The position numbers and the translations under genes are program-made. Shown in pieces: positions 32,950-43,400 of a DNA stretch of 64,000 nt (its first letter is position 1; each line of letters begins with the position of its first letter). Below the pieces are notes generated by a model. The model was given only the letters and a program-made list of their open reading frames with translations, was not told the DNA's origin and did no database searches. The DNA comes from Pseudodesulfovibrio nedwellii (GTDB lineage Bacteria; Desulfobacterota; Desulfovibrionia; Desulfovibrionales; Desulfovibrionaceae): assembly GCF_027923765.1 (NCBI RefSeq), contig NZ_AP026709.1, forward strand, positions 3,399,501 to 3,463,500, given 5' to 3'.

Positions 32950-34131
32950 ATGTCTCACCGTGAAAAAATACTGATTGTTGACGATCAACCAGAGAATATC
33001 GACATAATGGTTGAGGCTTTGCAATCGACGTATGACCTGATGGCGGCTACAAACGGAGAATCCGCTTTGGAGCGCGCACGAGGGGAAGCTCCCCCGGATC
33101 TTGTCCTGTTGGATGTGATGATGCCCGGCATGGATGGGTATGAGGTTTGTCGTCAGTTGAAAGATGGTCGAACAACACGCGATATTCCCGTGATTTTTGT
33201 TACGGCACTGGATGACCCGGACAAGGAAGCCAAGGGGCTTGATCTTGGGGCTGTTGATTATATTACCAAGCCAATAAGTCCGCCTGTCGTCATGGCGCGT
33301 GTCCGGGCGCATTTGCAATTGATTCATGCAAGACGAGTCCTGATGCGCCAGAATGATGTTCTTGAACAGCGAGTCAAGGAACGAACCGCCGAAGTGGTTC
33401 GTTCGCAGGTGGAGCGGGTAGCGGGACTGAATAATTTTGCCAATGCCATGGCTCATCAGATACGTAATCCGGTCATGGCCCTTGGCGGCATGTCCGGACT
33501 ACTGCTCAAGAAGGTTCCAACGAATAGTCCTTTGTCAGAATATGCTGTCGCGGTTCGAGAGAATAGTTTGCGGTTGGAACATCTAGTTGGTGTTATCAGT
33601 GATTATGTTTCCCTGACGGCAGGAAAGCCTGAGGCCTTCCCGGTACGAACTCTCGTGGAAGATGCCATAAAGCGAGCCCGTGAAATTGCGACTGATCTTG
33701 GGAAGGAATTGGACTGCACGGCAGAGCTGGCAGACAGTGATGTTGTGGTGGATGCGGAGTTGGCTGTGCTGGCTTTGGTTGAAATTATGCAGAATGCGAT
33801 TGAATTTTGTGAGCGCAACACGATTGTTCTGTCAATTCTGGGCGGTCCGGATGTCTTTCCCCATGAGGTGACAGCCTCGGAACGGTTTTATGCGGCAGAC
33901 AGGTGGTATGGAGTCCGTATTACCGACAATGGTCCGGGTATCCCCGATGAAAATTTGGCGTTTGCCACCGATCCTTTTTTTACGACAAAGGCATCTGGTG
34001 TGGGCCTTGGGTTGACACGTGCGAATCGTATTCTGCACGACGAATTGGGCGGTGAGCTCTTTGTAGAGTCGCCGCCGGATAAGGGCGTGTCAGTGACCGT
34101 GAGTTTTTTGTTAGGATTTGAGTTGGACTAG
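32950..34131 (+). CDS. response-regulator/histidine-kinase protein (REC-HisKA-HATPase)
   Basis: The 393-residue soluble protein has an N-terminal receiver (ILIVDDQPENIDIM, phospho-acceptor Asp in VLLDVMMPGMDGYE, Lys in VDYITKP). A short coiled coil and a kinase core with MAHQIRNPVMALGG as the H box follow, then DNGPGIP and GVGLGLTRANRIL. It probably receives phosphate from another kinase and uses its own kinase domain in a relay. The start at 32950 begins the receiver fold directly. Its stop overlaps the ClC gene end by four bases, convergently. Confidence 0.88.
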   Translation: MSHREKILIVDDQPENIDIMVEALQSTYDLMAATNGESALERARGEAPPDLVLLDVMMPGMDGYEVCRQLKDGRTTRDIPVIFVTALDDPDKEAKGLDLGAVDYITKPISPPVVMARVRAHLQLIHARRVLMRQNDVLEQRVKERTAEVVRSQVERVAGLNNFANAMAHQIRNPVMALGGMSGLLLKKVPTNSPLSEYAVAVRENSLRLEHLVGVISDYVSLTAGKPEAFPVRTLVEDAIKRAREIATDLGKELDCTAELADSDVVVDAELAVLALVEIMQNAIEFCERNTIVLSILGGPDVFPHEVTASERFYAADRWYGVRITDNGPGIPDENLAFATDPFFTTKASGVGLGLTRANRILHDELGGELFVESPPDKGVSVTVSFLLGFELD

Positions 34132-35990
34132 TCGCTTTCTGCTTCGTTTTTTATCTCTGCAATGGCTTCTGCATAGGCTTGGAATACGTCATCGCGGTTG
34201 ATCAATCCGATAATTTCGCTGGTGTTGGTCTTGGCTACCACTGGAATCTGCCCGTAGTCGGTGTTCACAAATCGAAGCAGGGCCTGATAGAGATCGTAAT
34301 CCGGTCGGACGTAGACAGGGCGCGACATGAGATCTCGGACAACCACCAGATCATGCAGTTCCTCTTCAAACATCCAGTTGCGGACGTTATGGATGGAGAT
34401 CATGCCACAATATTCTCCGCCATCTGCTCGGCGTACCGGAAAATACAGTTGGTCCGAGTTGGCGATAATGTCCGTCATCGCCTTGAGCGTGGTGCCTTCT
34501 TCCAGAACGATCACGTCACCAGGATCATAGAAATCCGAGACATGCATTTGTTCCAATACATTGATGGTAGCGTCTTCGGCATGGGCTGGTGAGTCGAATT
34601 TATTTTCCACCTGATGCTCATAGAGCGAGTAATTGCGACCAAGTACAATGCATAAAGCTGACGCAAGCATAAGCGGAGCAAGCAGGCCGTAACCTTGAGT
34701 TAACTCCGTGACCATGATGAGCGGTCCGATAGGTGCGTTGGCCACTCCTGCGAAGAATGCGGCCATACCCACGAGGATGTAGGCTCCGGGTTGGGTGACG
34801 ATGTCGGGGAAATAGTGATGACCGACCTTGCCCACAAGGCCGCCTGACATGCCGCCTACGAACAAGGCTGGTGCGAACATGCCGCCTGACATGCCGGAGC
34901 CGATGGTGATGGATGTGGCAACGGTCTTACCGATGATGATGTAGCACATGCCGAGCGCTGGAATTTGACCGAGAATGGCAAGCTCCAACCAACCATATCC
35001 ACCGGACAGGATGCCACCTGTGACCAGTCCGTCAGTCGCTGTGTAAGGATAGGCTATGCCAAGCAGGCCCATGGCGAGACCGCCGATTCCCATGGACCAG
35101 ATAATGCCAATTTTTTCTCGAAGTGGAAAAAATATATGATATTTGATGACGTGGAATGTTTTGATATACATCCAGCCAACTGCGGCGCAGACAAAAGCGA
35201 GCAGGGCATAAAAAATGAGTTCTCGCGGGTCATGAAAAGAAAAACGCGGGATGCCGAAAATTGGTTCTGTGCCGTAGAAAAATGTGAAAATCGAATAGGA
35301 GACAACGGAACTCATGACCGAAGGCAGGATGGCTTCGGCCTCAAAGTCTTCGCGGTAAATGACTTCCACTGCTGTGAGTGCGCCGCCAAGAGGAGCGCGG
35401 AAAATAGCACCCAGACCACCTGCCGCACCTGAAAGCAGGAGCAGCCGACGTTCTTTGGCTGAAAGATTGAAAATTTTGGCAAGCCATGCGCCTACGCCTG
35501 CGCCCATTTGCGTGATGGGGCCTTCTCGGCCTGCAGAACCACCTGAAGCAATGGTCAGGACGGAGCACAGCCCTTTGATGATGGCTACACGTGCCTTGAT
35601 GATCCCGCCATGATTATGAAAAGCGTTGATGGTGGCATCCGTGCCATCTGTTCCGCCGTCCATGGTTTCCGGGATGAATCGTTGCACTAACCAGCCGGTG
35701 AGAAGGGCGGTTCCGGTGGTAAAAACAGGAATAACCCAGGGGCGAAATTCACCGGTATGACCGTGGAAGATGCCTTCACCGGCAGGTTCCACAGCAGCGA
35801 TACCTGCCAGATTATTTTGAATGATGAATTTGCCGAGTTCTACGAGCCAGAAAAAGCCCACAGCCACCAAGCCGGACATGACGCCGACCAAAACGCCGAT
35901 GGTCAACCACCTGAATGAGGTGACCATACGGTAGGATTTGACGAAATCGGTCCAGTAATTGATTATTCTGGTTATTACTTGCAGAGACAT
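34128..35990 (-). CDS. ClC-family chloride channel/antiporter with CBS domains
   Basis: The 620-residue membrane protein has ClC signature loops GSGGSAGREGP (near residues 147-157) and GSGMSGGMFAP, both lining the anion path. Two CBS domains follow at about 480-610 (VSDFYDPGDVIVLEEG..., VVRDLMSRPVYVRPD), which in this family bind adenine nucleotides. I cannot tell channel from H+/Cl- exchanger. It starts three bases after the ribF stop, so the two are probably co-transcribed. Confidence 0.93.
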   Translation of the reverse strand: MSLQVITRIINYWTDFVKSYRMVTSFRWLTIGVLVGVMSGLVAVGFFWLVELGKFIIQNNLAGIAAVEPAGEGIFHGHTGEFRPWVIPVFTTGTALLTGWLVQRFIPETMDGGTDGTDATINAFHNHGGIIKARVAIIKGLCSVLTIASGGSAGREGPITQMGAGVGAWLAKIFNLSAKERRLLLLSGAAGGLGAIFRAPLGGALTAVEVIYREDFEAEAILPSVMSSVVSYSIFTFFYGTEPIFGIPRFSFHDPRELIFYALLAFVCAAVGWMYIKTFHVIKYHIFFPLREKIGIIWSMGIGGLAMGLLGIAYPYTATDGLVTGGILSGGYGWLELAILGQIPALGMCYIIIGKTVATSITIGSGMSGGMFAPALFVGGMSGGLVGKVGHHYFPDIVTQPGAYILVGMAAFFAGVANAPIGPLIMVTELTQGYGLLAPLMLASALCIVLGRNYSLYEHQVENKFDSPAHAEDATINVLEQMHVSDFYDPGDVIVLEEGTTLKAMTDIIANSDQLYFPVRRADGGEYCGMISIHNVRNWMFEEELHDLVVVRDLMSRPVYVRPDYDLYQALLRFVNTDYGQIPVVAKTNTSEIIGLINRDDVFQAYAEAIAEIKNEAESD

Positions 35991-35993
35991 GGG

Positions 35994-36971
35994 TTATCCG
36001 TTGGTAAGGCCCAAGTCGGGTCGGGTCAGTTTGATGGCCGCTTCAGGTTGGGACAGGAGCTGGCGACCCAGGTCTATGTCTTTGGCTATGCGGTCTTTGA
36101 GTTCGTCTATCCCATTGAATTTCTTTTCGTCACGGATGCGCTGTACAAAATGTACGCGGATATCTGCACCATAAATATCGCCGGAAAAATCAAGGATATG
36201 TGCTTCTACAGACAGGGCATCATTACCGAAAGTCGGATTTTTTCCGATATTCGCGACGCCCATGTGGACGACGTTGTCCACTTCCACCCAGATGGCGTAG
36301 ACACCGGGTTTGGGAAAAAGTTCATCGACCAGTTTGAGATTCGCAGTGGGGAAGCCGAGCAGCTTGCCGCCTCTGTTCATGCCATGCACAACTTCGCCTT
36401 TGATCTGATAGAAACGGCCAAGCAATGGTCGTGCAGGCCAGACAGTTCCGGCTTGGACCAGATCGCGAATGCGGGTTGAACTGACCACGGCATTGTCGAT
36501 GGAGACAGGGTCGAGGCGATCCACGGAAAATCCGTGTTTTTCGCCGAGTTTCGTCAGGATTTCAAAATTACCAGCTCTGGCTTTGCCTAGATGGTAGTCA
36601 TACCCGATAATCATTTCCTTCATGCCCAGTCCGTTCACAAGGTATTTTTTGACGAATTCCTCGGGAGAGAGCTTGGCCATTTCCATGGAAAATTCCAGGA
36701 GCAGGCAGACTTGTGGGCCATGCTGGGAGATGAGATCAAGCTTTTGTTCTGTCAGCGTGATAAAGGGGGGAGTTTTGTCATCCCGCAGAACCCGTAGTGG
36801 ATGGGGGTCAAATGTAACGACCACACTGACGAGGCCTTGAGACTTAGCACGTAAACATGCCAACTCGATGAGTTTTTGGTGGCCTTTATGAACGCCGTCG
36901 AAATTTCCGATAGTCACGCATGACTCGCCGACGACGTCCTGAAGTTCCTCTATGGTCCTTGCGACGATCAT
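35994..36971 (-). CDS. ribF: bifunctional riboflavin kinase/FAD synthetase
   Basis: It converts riboflavin to FMN and FAD. The N-terminal adenylyltransferase domain has CVTIGNFDGVHKGHQ and later SSTRIRDLV; the C-terminal kinase domain has GKLLGFPTANL and the KKFNGIDELKDRIAKD end. ATG 36971 gives 325 residues, normal for RibF; an 11-residue extension to 37004 has no clear ribosome site. It is followed after three bases by the ClC gene. Confidence 0.95.
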   Translation of the reverse strand: MIVARTIEELQDVVGESCVTIGNFDGVHKGHQKLIELACLRAKSQGLVSVVVTFDPHPLRVLRDDKTPPFITLTEQKLDLISQHGPQVCLLLEFSMEMAKLSPEEFVKKYLVNGLGMKEMIIGYDYHLGKARAGNFEILTKLGEKHGFSVDRLDPVSIDNAVVSSTRIRDLVQAGTVWPARPLLGRFYQIKGEVVHGMNRGGKLLGFPTANLKLVDELFPKPGVYAIWVEVDNVVHMGVANIGKNPTFGNDALSVEAHILDFSGDIYGADIRVHFVQRIRDEKKFNGIDELKDRIAKDIDLGRQLLSQPEAAIKLTRPDLGLTNG

Positions 36972-37038
36972 AATATTCAATGTCCCTGTTTGAAAAAAAA
37001 GCAACCTACGCCAAAAAGGCCCGGTTCACAAGGCTTTG

Positions 37039-38481
37039 CTACTTCTTGAGCTTGGCCCGTTCCTTGATGAGTGCATCCAGTTTTTTTATTTCTTCCTGCT
37101 GCGCGTCGGTCTTGGCGAGTGCCTTGGCTTTTTGTGCATGCAAGGTGGCTTTGCGTAAATTCATGGAATAAACCCCTGCGTAGGCAAGGTGCAGATTTCC
37201 GCCGAAGGTGTCCCCGGATTCACCCAGAATCATTCCGAGATGATGATGAACTTCCCAGTCCTCGGGAACCAATTTTTCGACTTTTTGCATATTTGCAATA
37301 GCTTGCCGATATTGTTTGGCCTCGCTTTGGAGTCGTGCGAGATAGAATAATCCAATGGCATCCCTTGAGTTTTGGATGGTCGCTTTTTGCAGCAGGGTGA
37401 ATGCTTTTTCGGCGCGGCCTGTTTTGAAATAGAAAATGCCTGCTTCCCGAGATATGAGCGGATCGTTACCGTCCTGTTCAAGCGCTATTTCATACGCCTT
37501 TTCGGCTTCGTCCATTTTTTTGAGACGAGTAAGAGCTATTCCGCGTCCGGCATGTTCCATAGGAGTGAGGCCGTTGGCCTTTTTGTCATCCCAATAGGCC
37601 AAGGCCGTGTTGGCCGGTGACATTTTGGCGCGTACCAGAACCTGCACCCTGTGCAACCGTGTGTTGTCGTCGGTACGTTGAGAGAATTCCTTGGGCATTC
37701 GGGCAATGCGGTCATTAAGATAGGTGATACGATCCGCGGTTCCGGGGTGAGTGGAAAGGTAGGCTGGCATTTGAGAACCAGAGTCGAACCATTTGTTTTT
37801 TCGCATGATTTCGAACATCTGAGGCATGCCTTGAGGATTGTATCCTGCTTTGACCAACGCATTGAGTCCTACGTGGTCAGCTTCATTTTCATCATCACGC
37901 GAATAATTGAGCATGGCCTGGGTGGCAGCGCCGGAGCTACCGAGGGCAAGAGCTGTCCCTACGGCTGCTCCGTCACCACTACCGGAGGCAATGCCGAGCA
38001 GCAGTCCGGTCAGAACTCCTACCGTGGAGAGCAGTCCGATTTTTTTCTGTTTTTCGATGCGCTGGACTACATGGCGTTGGGAAACGTGTGCAAGTTCGTG
38101 TGAGATAACGCCAGCCAGTTGGCATTCGGATGTAACTTCCTGAATCAACCCTGTGAAAATATAGATGAAACCACCGGGGATAGCGAAGGCGTTCATAAGA
38201 GGGTTGGCGATAACTGCGCTTTTGATTTTGAAGGGCATAGGTCGCTTTCCGTCTTCAATACGTTTAACGACATCGGTGACGAAATCCGTGATATATGTGT
38301 CGCCAACCATGCCCATCTGGCTGCGGATGACCTGATCGAATTCACGCCCCATTTTGTTCTCATCGCGTAGGGTTAATTTGTCGCCCAACAACGAGTTGGC
38401 GTGGGCTTCGCTCAGAGGAGTGAAAGTCAAAAGCAAAGCCGCAAAAAAAGCGGGCAATGTAGCGATCAGGCTTCGTATCAT
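37039..38481 (-). CDS. M48-family periplasmic metalloprotease with TPR region (BepA-like)
   Basis: The 480-residue protein starts at ATG 38481 behind GGAAGGA, with a signal peptide of about 25 residues. The zinc motif HELAH (in GVISHELAHVSQRH) and the third-ligand region DDENEADHVG mark a Gly/Ala-rich M48 peptidase. The C-terminal ~220 residues are helical repeats of TPR type. This architecture matches BepA-like proteases that service outer-membrane assembly; the specific substrate is unknown. Confidence 0.9.
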   Translation of the reverse strand: MIRSLIATLPAFFAALLLTFTPLSEAHANSLLGDKLTLRDENKMGREFDQVIRSQMGMVGDTYITDFVTDVVKRIEDGKRPMPFKIKSAVIANPLMNAFAIPGGFIYIFTGLIQEVTSECQLAGVISHELAHVSQRHVVQRIEKQKKIGLLSTVGVLTGLLLGIASGSGDGAAVGTALALGSSGAATQAMLNYSRDDENEADHVGLNALVKAGYNPQGMPQMFEIMRKNKWFDSGSQMPAYLSTHPGTADRITYLNDRIARMPKEFSQRTDDNTRLHRVQVLVRAKMSPANTALAYWDDKKANGLTPMEHAGRGIALTRLKKMDEAEKAYEIALEQDGNDPLISREAGIFYFKTGRAEKAFTLLQKATIQNSRDAIGLFYLARLQSEAKQYRQAIANMQKVEKLVPEDWEVHHHLGMILGESGDTFGGNLHLAYAGVYSMNLRKATLHAQKAKALAKTDAQQEEIKKLDALIKERAKLKK

Positions 38482-38560
38482 ATTCCTTCCATTGGTTGCG
38501 TCTGACACATTGTAATCATTTGAAGGGCCAACGCAACCATGTGCAACGGGAGCGAATAAA

Positions 38561-38590
38561 AAAGGCGCGGCCACTGATGGTCGCGCCTTT
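38561..38590 (-). terminator. terminator after rho
   Basis: A 13-bp GC-rich stem (38561-38573 with 38578-38590, loop CTGA, one imperfect pair) is followed leftward by a T run, about 20 bases beyond the rho stop. Confidence 0.85.
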
Positions 38591-38610
38591 GTAATGTCAG
38601 TGCCTGCGTT

Positions 38611-39996
38611 TTATCTGGCCATTGAATCCAGAAAGTCGCGGTTGTTCTTGGTGTTTTTCATCTTGCCGCGCAGGAATTCCATGGAATCGATGGAGTTCAT
38701 GGGGGAGAGAAGCTTTCTGAGAATCCAGACGCGGTTAAGCACATCGTCTTCCAGCAGCAATTCTTCTTTGCGGGTGCCGGAACGGTTGATATCGATGGCT
38801 GGGTACACGCGTTTGTCGGAGAGATGACGATCGAGGTACAGCTCCATGTTGCCGGTACCCTTGAATTCTTCAAAGATGACTTCGTCCATACGGGAACCGG
38901 TGTCGATGAGTGCGGTGGATATGATGGTCAGGGAACCACCTTCTTCAATATTGCGGGCTGCACCGAAGAAACGCTTGGGACGTTGCAGGGCATTGGCGTC
39001 AATACCACCAGAAAGGACACGACCGCTTGAGGGGGTCACGGCGTTGTACGCGCGGCCAAGGCGGGTGATGGAATCCAAAAGGATGACCACGTCGCGTTTG
39101 CGCTCGACCAGACGTTTGGCTTTTTCAATTACCATGTCCGCTACCTGAACGTGGCGCTGCGGCGGTTCGTCAAAAGTGGAGCTGACGACTTCGGCTTTGA
39201 CCGTGCGTTGCATGTCCGTCACTTCCTCGGGCCGCTCGTCAATGAGCAGGACAATGAGGTCCACTTCGGGGTGGTTAGCGTTGATGGAGTTGGCAATGGT
39301 CTGGAGCATGATGGTCTTACCGGTGCGGGGCGGGGCCACTATGACGCCGCGTTGCCCTTTGCCGATAGGAGCCAACAGGTCGATAATCCGTGCAGAATAA
39401 TTTTTATCCCCGTTTTCAAGCTTGAACTGTTCTTCGGGATAGAGGGGAGTCAGGTTGTCAAAGAGAACGAGGTTTTTGGAGTGTTTTGGGTCTTCGAATC
39501 CGATTTCGGAAACGCGAAGCAGGGCGAAGTACCGTTCTCCTTCCTTGGGAGGCCGAATTTGGCCGGAAACTACGTCACCTTTGCGGAGACCAAACCTGCG
39601 GATTTGAGAGGGGGAGACGTAAATGTCGTCCGGTCCAGCCATGTAGCTGTACATGGGAGAACGTAGAAATCCGAAACCATCAGGCAGAATTTCAAGGACG
39701 CCTTCTCCAAAAATTTGTCCATCGCGAGAAGCACACTCCTGCAACAGGGAGAAGATTAACTCCTGCTTGCGCATGGTACTTGGATTCTCGACACCGAACT
39801 CCATGGACAGTTCGGTTAGATCTTGCATGGATTTGAGCTTGAGCTCGGTTAGGTTCAGGCTACCGCCGTTTCCATTACCGTTGCCGTTACCGTCGTTTCT
39901 TTTGTCGGATTTGGGCGCGGCTTTTCTGCCTCGGGGACTTCTTTTGGGAGCGGGAGCCTTGCCTTTGCCATCATTGCCAGGTTTTGTGTTGGCCAT
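38611..39996 (-). CDS. rho: transcription termination factor Rho
   Basis: A hexameric RNA helicase that ends transcription. The 461-residue protein has a basic N-terminal extension with an Asn-Gly repeat (about residues 33-46), then the Rho N-terminal fold ([17 protein letters not shown]). An RNA-binding cold-shock fold ([23 protein letters not shown], in part), the P loop APPRTGKT and [14 protein letters not shown] follow. The low-complexity extension is longer than in E. coli Rho. Confidence 0.97.
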   Translation of the reverse strand: MANTKPGNDGKGKAPAPKRSPRGRKAAPKSDKRNDGNGNGNGNGGSLNLTELKLKSMQDLTELSMEFGVENPSTMRKQELIFSLLQECASRDGQIFGEGVLEILPDGFGFLRSPMYSYMAGPDDIYVSPSQIRRFGLRKGDVVSGQIRPPKEGERYFALLRVSEIGFEDPKHSKNLVLFDNLTPLYPEEQFKLENGDKNYSARIIDLLAPIGKGQRGVIVAPPRTGKTIMLQTIANSINANHPEVDLIVLLIDERPEEVTDMQRTVKAEVVSSTFDEPPQRHVQVADMVIEKAKRLVERKRDVVILLDSITRLGRAYNAVTPSSGRVLSGGIDANALQRPKRFFGAARNIEEGGSLTIISTALIDTGSRMDEVIFEEFKGTGNMELYLDRHLSDKRVYPAIDINRSGTRKEELLLEDDVLNRVWILRKLLSPMNSIDSMEFLRGKMKNTKNNRDFLDSMAR

Positions 39997-40100
39997 AATC
40001 GAAAAATTGGTGTTGAGGTTGAATGAATATTAAAAAATCTATTAACTATACTAAACTGTATTGTATGAAAAAAAAGAGAAGGGGATTGGTCGAATGCTGT

Positions 40101-40130
40101 ATATGAACCGCTGAGTGAATCGGTTCATAT
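40101..40130. promoter_or_regulatory. inverted repeat in the carD-rho intergenic region
   Basis: ATATGAACCG (40101-40110) pairs perfectly with CGGTTCATAT (40121-40130) around a 10-base loop. It lies about 105 bases upstream of rho on the rho coding strand, without a T run. It may be an operator or a leader structure of rho. A second small TCGC/GCGA hairpin occurs near 40224-40235. Confidence 0.4.
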
Positions 40131-40282
40131 GGTAATACTATAAAGCATACCTCACGTTGAAGTTGCGCTAACAGCTTTCGGAGTCTTTAAAGGAACTTTT
40201 AATGATAGTGGGAAAATAGCTACGTCGCGAAGCGACATCTGAATTAGGACGTACATGAAACGGTTGGCCTTGACAAGCCCCG

Positions 40283-40798
40283 TTAGTCGTCTTTCTCCTG
40301 TGCGGCGATGACATCAGCGAACATTTCGTTGATATCTTCCTTAATATTTTCCTGATCCCGGCCCAACGAGTAGGCCAGTTCCATAGACACCAGTCCCATA
40401 GCTTGTTCCAGCAGGCGACGTTCTCCAAAAGAGAGTTCTTTGTCACGGCCAATCAGAAACAGCTCTTTGAGGACATACGCAACATCCGCAAGGTCACCAC
40501 TCTTTAATTTTTCAGAGTATTCGCGGTAGCGACGGTTCCAGTTTTGCCCCGTGTATCCGGTAAAACCAGTTCGGTCATTGAGGGATTCGAAAATTTCTTG
40601 CCCCAGACGCTTGCAGCATACGGATCTGAGTCCAACATTTTCGGCATTAGCCACGGGAACCATGAGGGTCACGTTGTTGCTCAGGATGCGGACTATGTAA
40701 AAATCGGCTTTAACGCCGCCGATCTCCTGAGATTCTATACGCTCGACGCGACCGACTCCCTGAGATGGGTACACAACCAATTCATTAACCTTGAACAC
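40283..40798 (-). CDS. carD: CarD-family transcription regulator
   Basis: The 171-residue protein begins with the RNA-polymerase-interacting Tudor-like domain (MFKVNELVVYPSQGVGRVERIES, in part) and continues into a helical DNA-contacting domain with a Trp (GQNWNRRYREYSEKLKSGDL). CarD stabilises promoter open complexes, especially at rRNA promoters. It lies between pth and rho, on the same strand as both. Confidence 0.92.
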   Translation of the reverse strand: MFKVNELVVYPSQGVGRVERIESQEIGGVKADFYIVRILSNNVTLMVPVANAENVGLRSVCCKRLGQEIFESLNDRTGFTGYTGQNWNRRYREYSEKLKSGDLADVAYVLKELFLIGRDKELSFGERRLLEQAMGLVSMELAYSLGRDQENIKEDINEMFADVIAAQEKDD

Positions 40799-40888
40799 TG
40801 GGACCTAAGCTCCTTGAAAAATGCTTTATTACACACGACAGAAGGACATCATATCGAAAATCCGTGGAGGAGTCCACGGTTACTGTAT

Positions 40889-41497
40889 TTACTCTTCCTT
40901 CAGGGAAAAAGAGTTTATATGCTGGGTCGCAAATCCCATACCGCGCCGATAGAATATGTCTAATCCTTTGGCTGCATGGGTGATTATCCCTGGAATATGT
41001 TCGACATTTTCTTTTTCGAATGGTTCCAGAACCCAGTCACTGATCGGTTTGAATCGATCCTCCGGGCGCCCTACACCGAGTCGAAGACGGAAAAAATCGG
41101 AAGAACCGAGTCTTTCCTGAACCGATTCCAATCCGTTGTGACCGTTGTTGCCGCCACCCTTTTTGAACTTCATCCGTCCAACGGGAAGATCCAGTTCATC
41201 GTGAACCACGAGGATTTTTTCAGGGGAGAGGCCGTGTCGGCCGCAGATTTTGGAAACGGCTTTGCCGCTGAGGTTCATGAAAGTCATTGGTTTGGCAAGC
41301 AGCCGGTATGCTCCGGCAAATTTTGCATGCCACAATTCATAATCACCAGATTCATCGATTTGTTCCAGACGCATAGCTTTGCGGTCTGCTCCAAGTCGCA
41401 AAAGATGGTCTACGAGCATGAACCCGATGTTGTGTCGGGTTTTCTCGTACTGTGAGCCGGGGTTGCCCAAACCGATGATTGCGCTTTTGTAATCCAT
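40889..41497 (-). CDS. pth: peptidyl-tRNA hydrolase
   Basis: It cleaves peptidyl-tRNA released by stalled ribosomes. The N-terminal IIGLGNPGSQYEKTRHNIGF contains the catalytic His, and HDELDLP and KGGGNNGHNGLES are the other family blocks. The start at ATG 41497 gives 202 residues, the usual size; the upstream extension to 41569 has no family sequence. It follows rplY across a strong hairpin. Confidence 0.96.
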   Translation of the reverse strand: MDYKSAIIGLGNPGSQYEKTRHNIGFMLVDHLLRLGADRKAMRLEQIDESGDYELWHAKFAGAYRLLAKPMTFMNLSGKAVSKICGRHGLSPEKILVVHDELDLPVGRMKFKKGGGNNGHNGLESVQERLGSSDFFRLRLGVGRPEDRFKPISDWVLEPFEKENVEHIPGIITHAAKGLDIFYRRGMGFATQHINSFSLKEE

Positions 41498-41576
41498 GAT
41501 CCGGTTGTGTCTGAAATTTATATGGTCGGTGACAGACTGGAGTCTATCAGCCTCTTTGAGCGGAGGCAAAAATAAT

Positions 41577-41602
41577 CCCGGAGCGTGAAATCACGCTCCG
41601 GG
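41577..41602 (-). terminator. terminator between rplY and pth
   Basis: A perfect 12-bp GC-rich stem (41577-41588 with 41591-41602) with a two-base loop is followed leftward by an ATTATTTTTG stretch. It lies 27 bases beyond the rplY stop and should end or attenuate the prs-rplY transcript ahead of pth. Confidence 0.85.
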
Positions 41603-41628
41603 AAGTCTGTGTATTGTAAAGGGTGAGA

Positions 41629-42270
41629 TTATTCGGATTCGTCCTCACCGACGACTTCAGTGACGATGGCTTCGTCTTCGTCGCCACCGATCTCTTCTTC
41701 TTCCTCACGTGCAGGCTGGACTGCAACAACGGCGTAGTTCTCATCAAATACCGGGGTGACGCCTTCGGGGAATTCCACGTTTTCGATGTGGATGGAATCC
41801 ATGATATCCAATTCGGTGATATCGATAACAATGGAGCTGGGAATTTCAAGAGGCTTACAGATGACTTCGATGGAGTCACGGTAGAGTTCCATAACACCAC
41901 CGAGCTTGACGCCCTTGGAATCTCCAGTGATCTCGAAGTGGACGGAAACCTTGATTTCGCTGTCCAAATCTACACCAAAGAAATCTACGTGCTCGGGTAC
42001 ACCTTTAACTGGCTCGTTGCGGACGCGCCACAACAGAGAAGGAATGGTTTCAGTCTTGCCTTCTTTTTCCAGAACCAGGTCAAAGACCTGTGCGCTACCC
42101 AGAGCGGAATATGCTTTCTGCAAGGGGACCATCGCTACTTTGACGGGGATGTTTGCGCCCTTGGCATCATAGTAGATGCCGGGGACCATACCAGTGGTAC
42201 GGAGGCGGCGGTTCGGGCCCTTGCCCATTTCTGTGCGTTCCTGAACGTTAAGTTTCAGCAGGTCAGCCAT
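41629..42270 (-). CDS. rplY: 50S ribosomal protein bL25, Ctc form
   Basis: A 5S-rRNA-binding ribosomal protein in the long two-domain form (213 residues). The N-terminal L25 fold (GKGPNRRLRTTGMVPGIYYDA, in part) is followed by a C-terminal TL5-type domain with HVDFFGVDLD and FPEGVTPVFDENYAVVAV. A very acidic tail rich in Glu and Asp follows. It lies 77 bases downstream of prs, as in many proteobacteria. Confidence 0.96.
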   Translation of the reverse strand: MADLLKLNVQERTEMGKGPNRRLRTTGMVPGIYYDAKGANIPVKVAMVPLQKAYSALGSAQVFDLVLEKEGKTETIPSLLWRVRNEPVKGVPEHVDFFGVDLDSEIKVSVHFEITGDSKGVKLGGVMELYRDSIEVICKPLEIPSSIVIDITELDIMDSIHIENVEFPEGVTPVFDENYAVVAVQPAREEEEEIGGDEDEAIVTEVVGEDESE

Positions 42271-42347
42271 GATGTTTCTCCTGTTACGCCCTGGCCGTTC
42301 ACTATGAACGGACGCTCGCGCTTCAATTGGTTTACGGGATGATTCCC

Positions 42348-43289
42348 TTATACGAAGAGTACGGACACGGATGATTCCGTGTGTACATTATTAATGGCTT
42401 TTGCCAACAGGGAAGCCACAGAGCGCTGCTTGATCTTGCTGCAGGTCTGAGCTTCTTCGTTGAGCGGGATGGTGTCGGTGACAACCACCTCGGAAAATGC
42501 GGAGTCTTCCAGTCGCTTGATGGCCGGACCGGACAGAACCGGGTGTGTGGCACAAGCCAACACGTCCTTGGCACCGTTTTCCATGATGACATTCGCAGCG
42601 GCACACATGGTACCTGCGGTATCGATCATGTCGTCGATGACCACGGCGACCTTGTCTTTTACATCACCGATGATGTGCATGGCCTTGGCCTGGTTCGGGG
42701 CGTCGCGGCGTTTGTCCACGATAGCCAGAGATGCACCGAGGCGTTTGGCGTAAGCACGGGCACGTTCTACGCCACCGGCATCGGGAGAAATAATGACGAA
42801 ATCTTCATCATTGCGTTCGCGCAGGTGTTCAAGCAGGGCAGGAGCGGCAAACAGGTTGTCTACCGGACAGTTGAAGAAGCCCTGAATCTGACCAGCGTGC
42901 AAATCAATGGTTACCAGACGCTGCATGCCTGCCGTGGAGAGCAGGTCGGCAACCATCTTGGCGGAAATCGGTGCGCGGGGCACGACCTTGCGATCCTGAC
43001 GAGCGTATCCGAAATACGGTACCACTGCTGTGACGCGAGATGCGCTGGCACGCTTGAGTGCGTCCAGCATAAGACAGAGTTCCATAAGGTGAAAGTTGAC
43101 AGGGGAACAGGTGGGTTGGACTACGAAGACATCGTCGCCGCGAACGTTCTCACCGATTTCGATGCGGATTTCTCCGTCGGAGAAACGCTCACGCAGAACC
43201 GGGGAAGCTTTTGTCCCCAGATGTTCGCAGATAGCGTCGGCCAGTTTCGGACTTGCGGACCCACTGATGATTTTCAGTTCACCGTGCAT
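42348..43289 (-). CDS. prs: ribose-phosphate pyrophosphokinase
   Basis: It makes PRPP from ribose 5-phosphate and ATP for nucleotide, His and Trp synthesis. The 313-residue protein begins [18 protein letters not shown] and contains [10 protein letters not shown], the HAGQIQGFF region and the PRPP loop [12 protein letters not shown]. The start at 43289 is fixed by family length; the frame open to 43508 runs back across the tRNA gene and is not used. Confidence 0.97.
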   Translation of the reverse strand: MHGELKIISGSASPKLADAICEHLGTKASPVLRERFSDGEIRIEIGENVRGDDVFVVQPTCSPVNFHLMELCLMLDALKRASASRVTAVVPYFGYARQDRKVVPRAPISAKMVADLLSTAGMQRLVTIDLHAGQIQGFFNCPVDNLFAAPALLEHLRERNDEDFVIISPDAGGVERARAYAKRLGASLAIVDKRRDAPNQAKAMHIIGDVKDKVAVVIDDMIDTAGTMCAAANVIMENGAKDVLACATHPVLSGPAIKRLEDSAFSEVVVTDTIPLNEEAQTCSKIKQRSVASLLAKAINNVHTESSVSVLFV

Positions 43290-43321
43290 GATGACAATTA
43301 CCTCATGGTTATAAAAAAAAG

Positions 43322-43396
43322 TGGCTGGGGCGGGAGGACTCGAACCCCCGAATACCAGGACCAAAACCTGGTGTCTTACCACTTGACGACGCCCCA
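43322..43396 (-). tRNA. tRNA-Gln (anticodon TTG)
   Basis: A 75-nt cloverleaf on the minus strand. The acceptor arms are TGGGGCG/CGCCCCA, the anticodon stem CCAGG/CCTGG holds loop TTTTGGT (anticodon TTG), the T arm has GGTTCGAGTCC, and CCA is encoded. It lies between ispE and prs, a common order in this lineage. Confidence 0.95.
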
Positions 43397-43400
43397 ACGA

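Noticed and set aside
34965..35432. 155-codon rightward frame inside the ClC gene
   Set aside because: Antisense shadow; the leftward frame has ClC signature loops and CBS domains.
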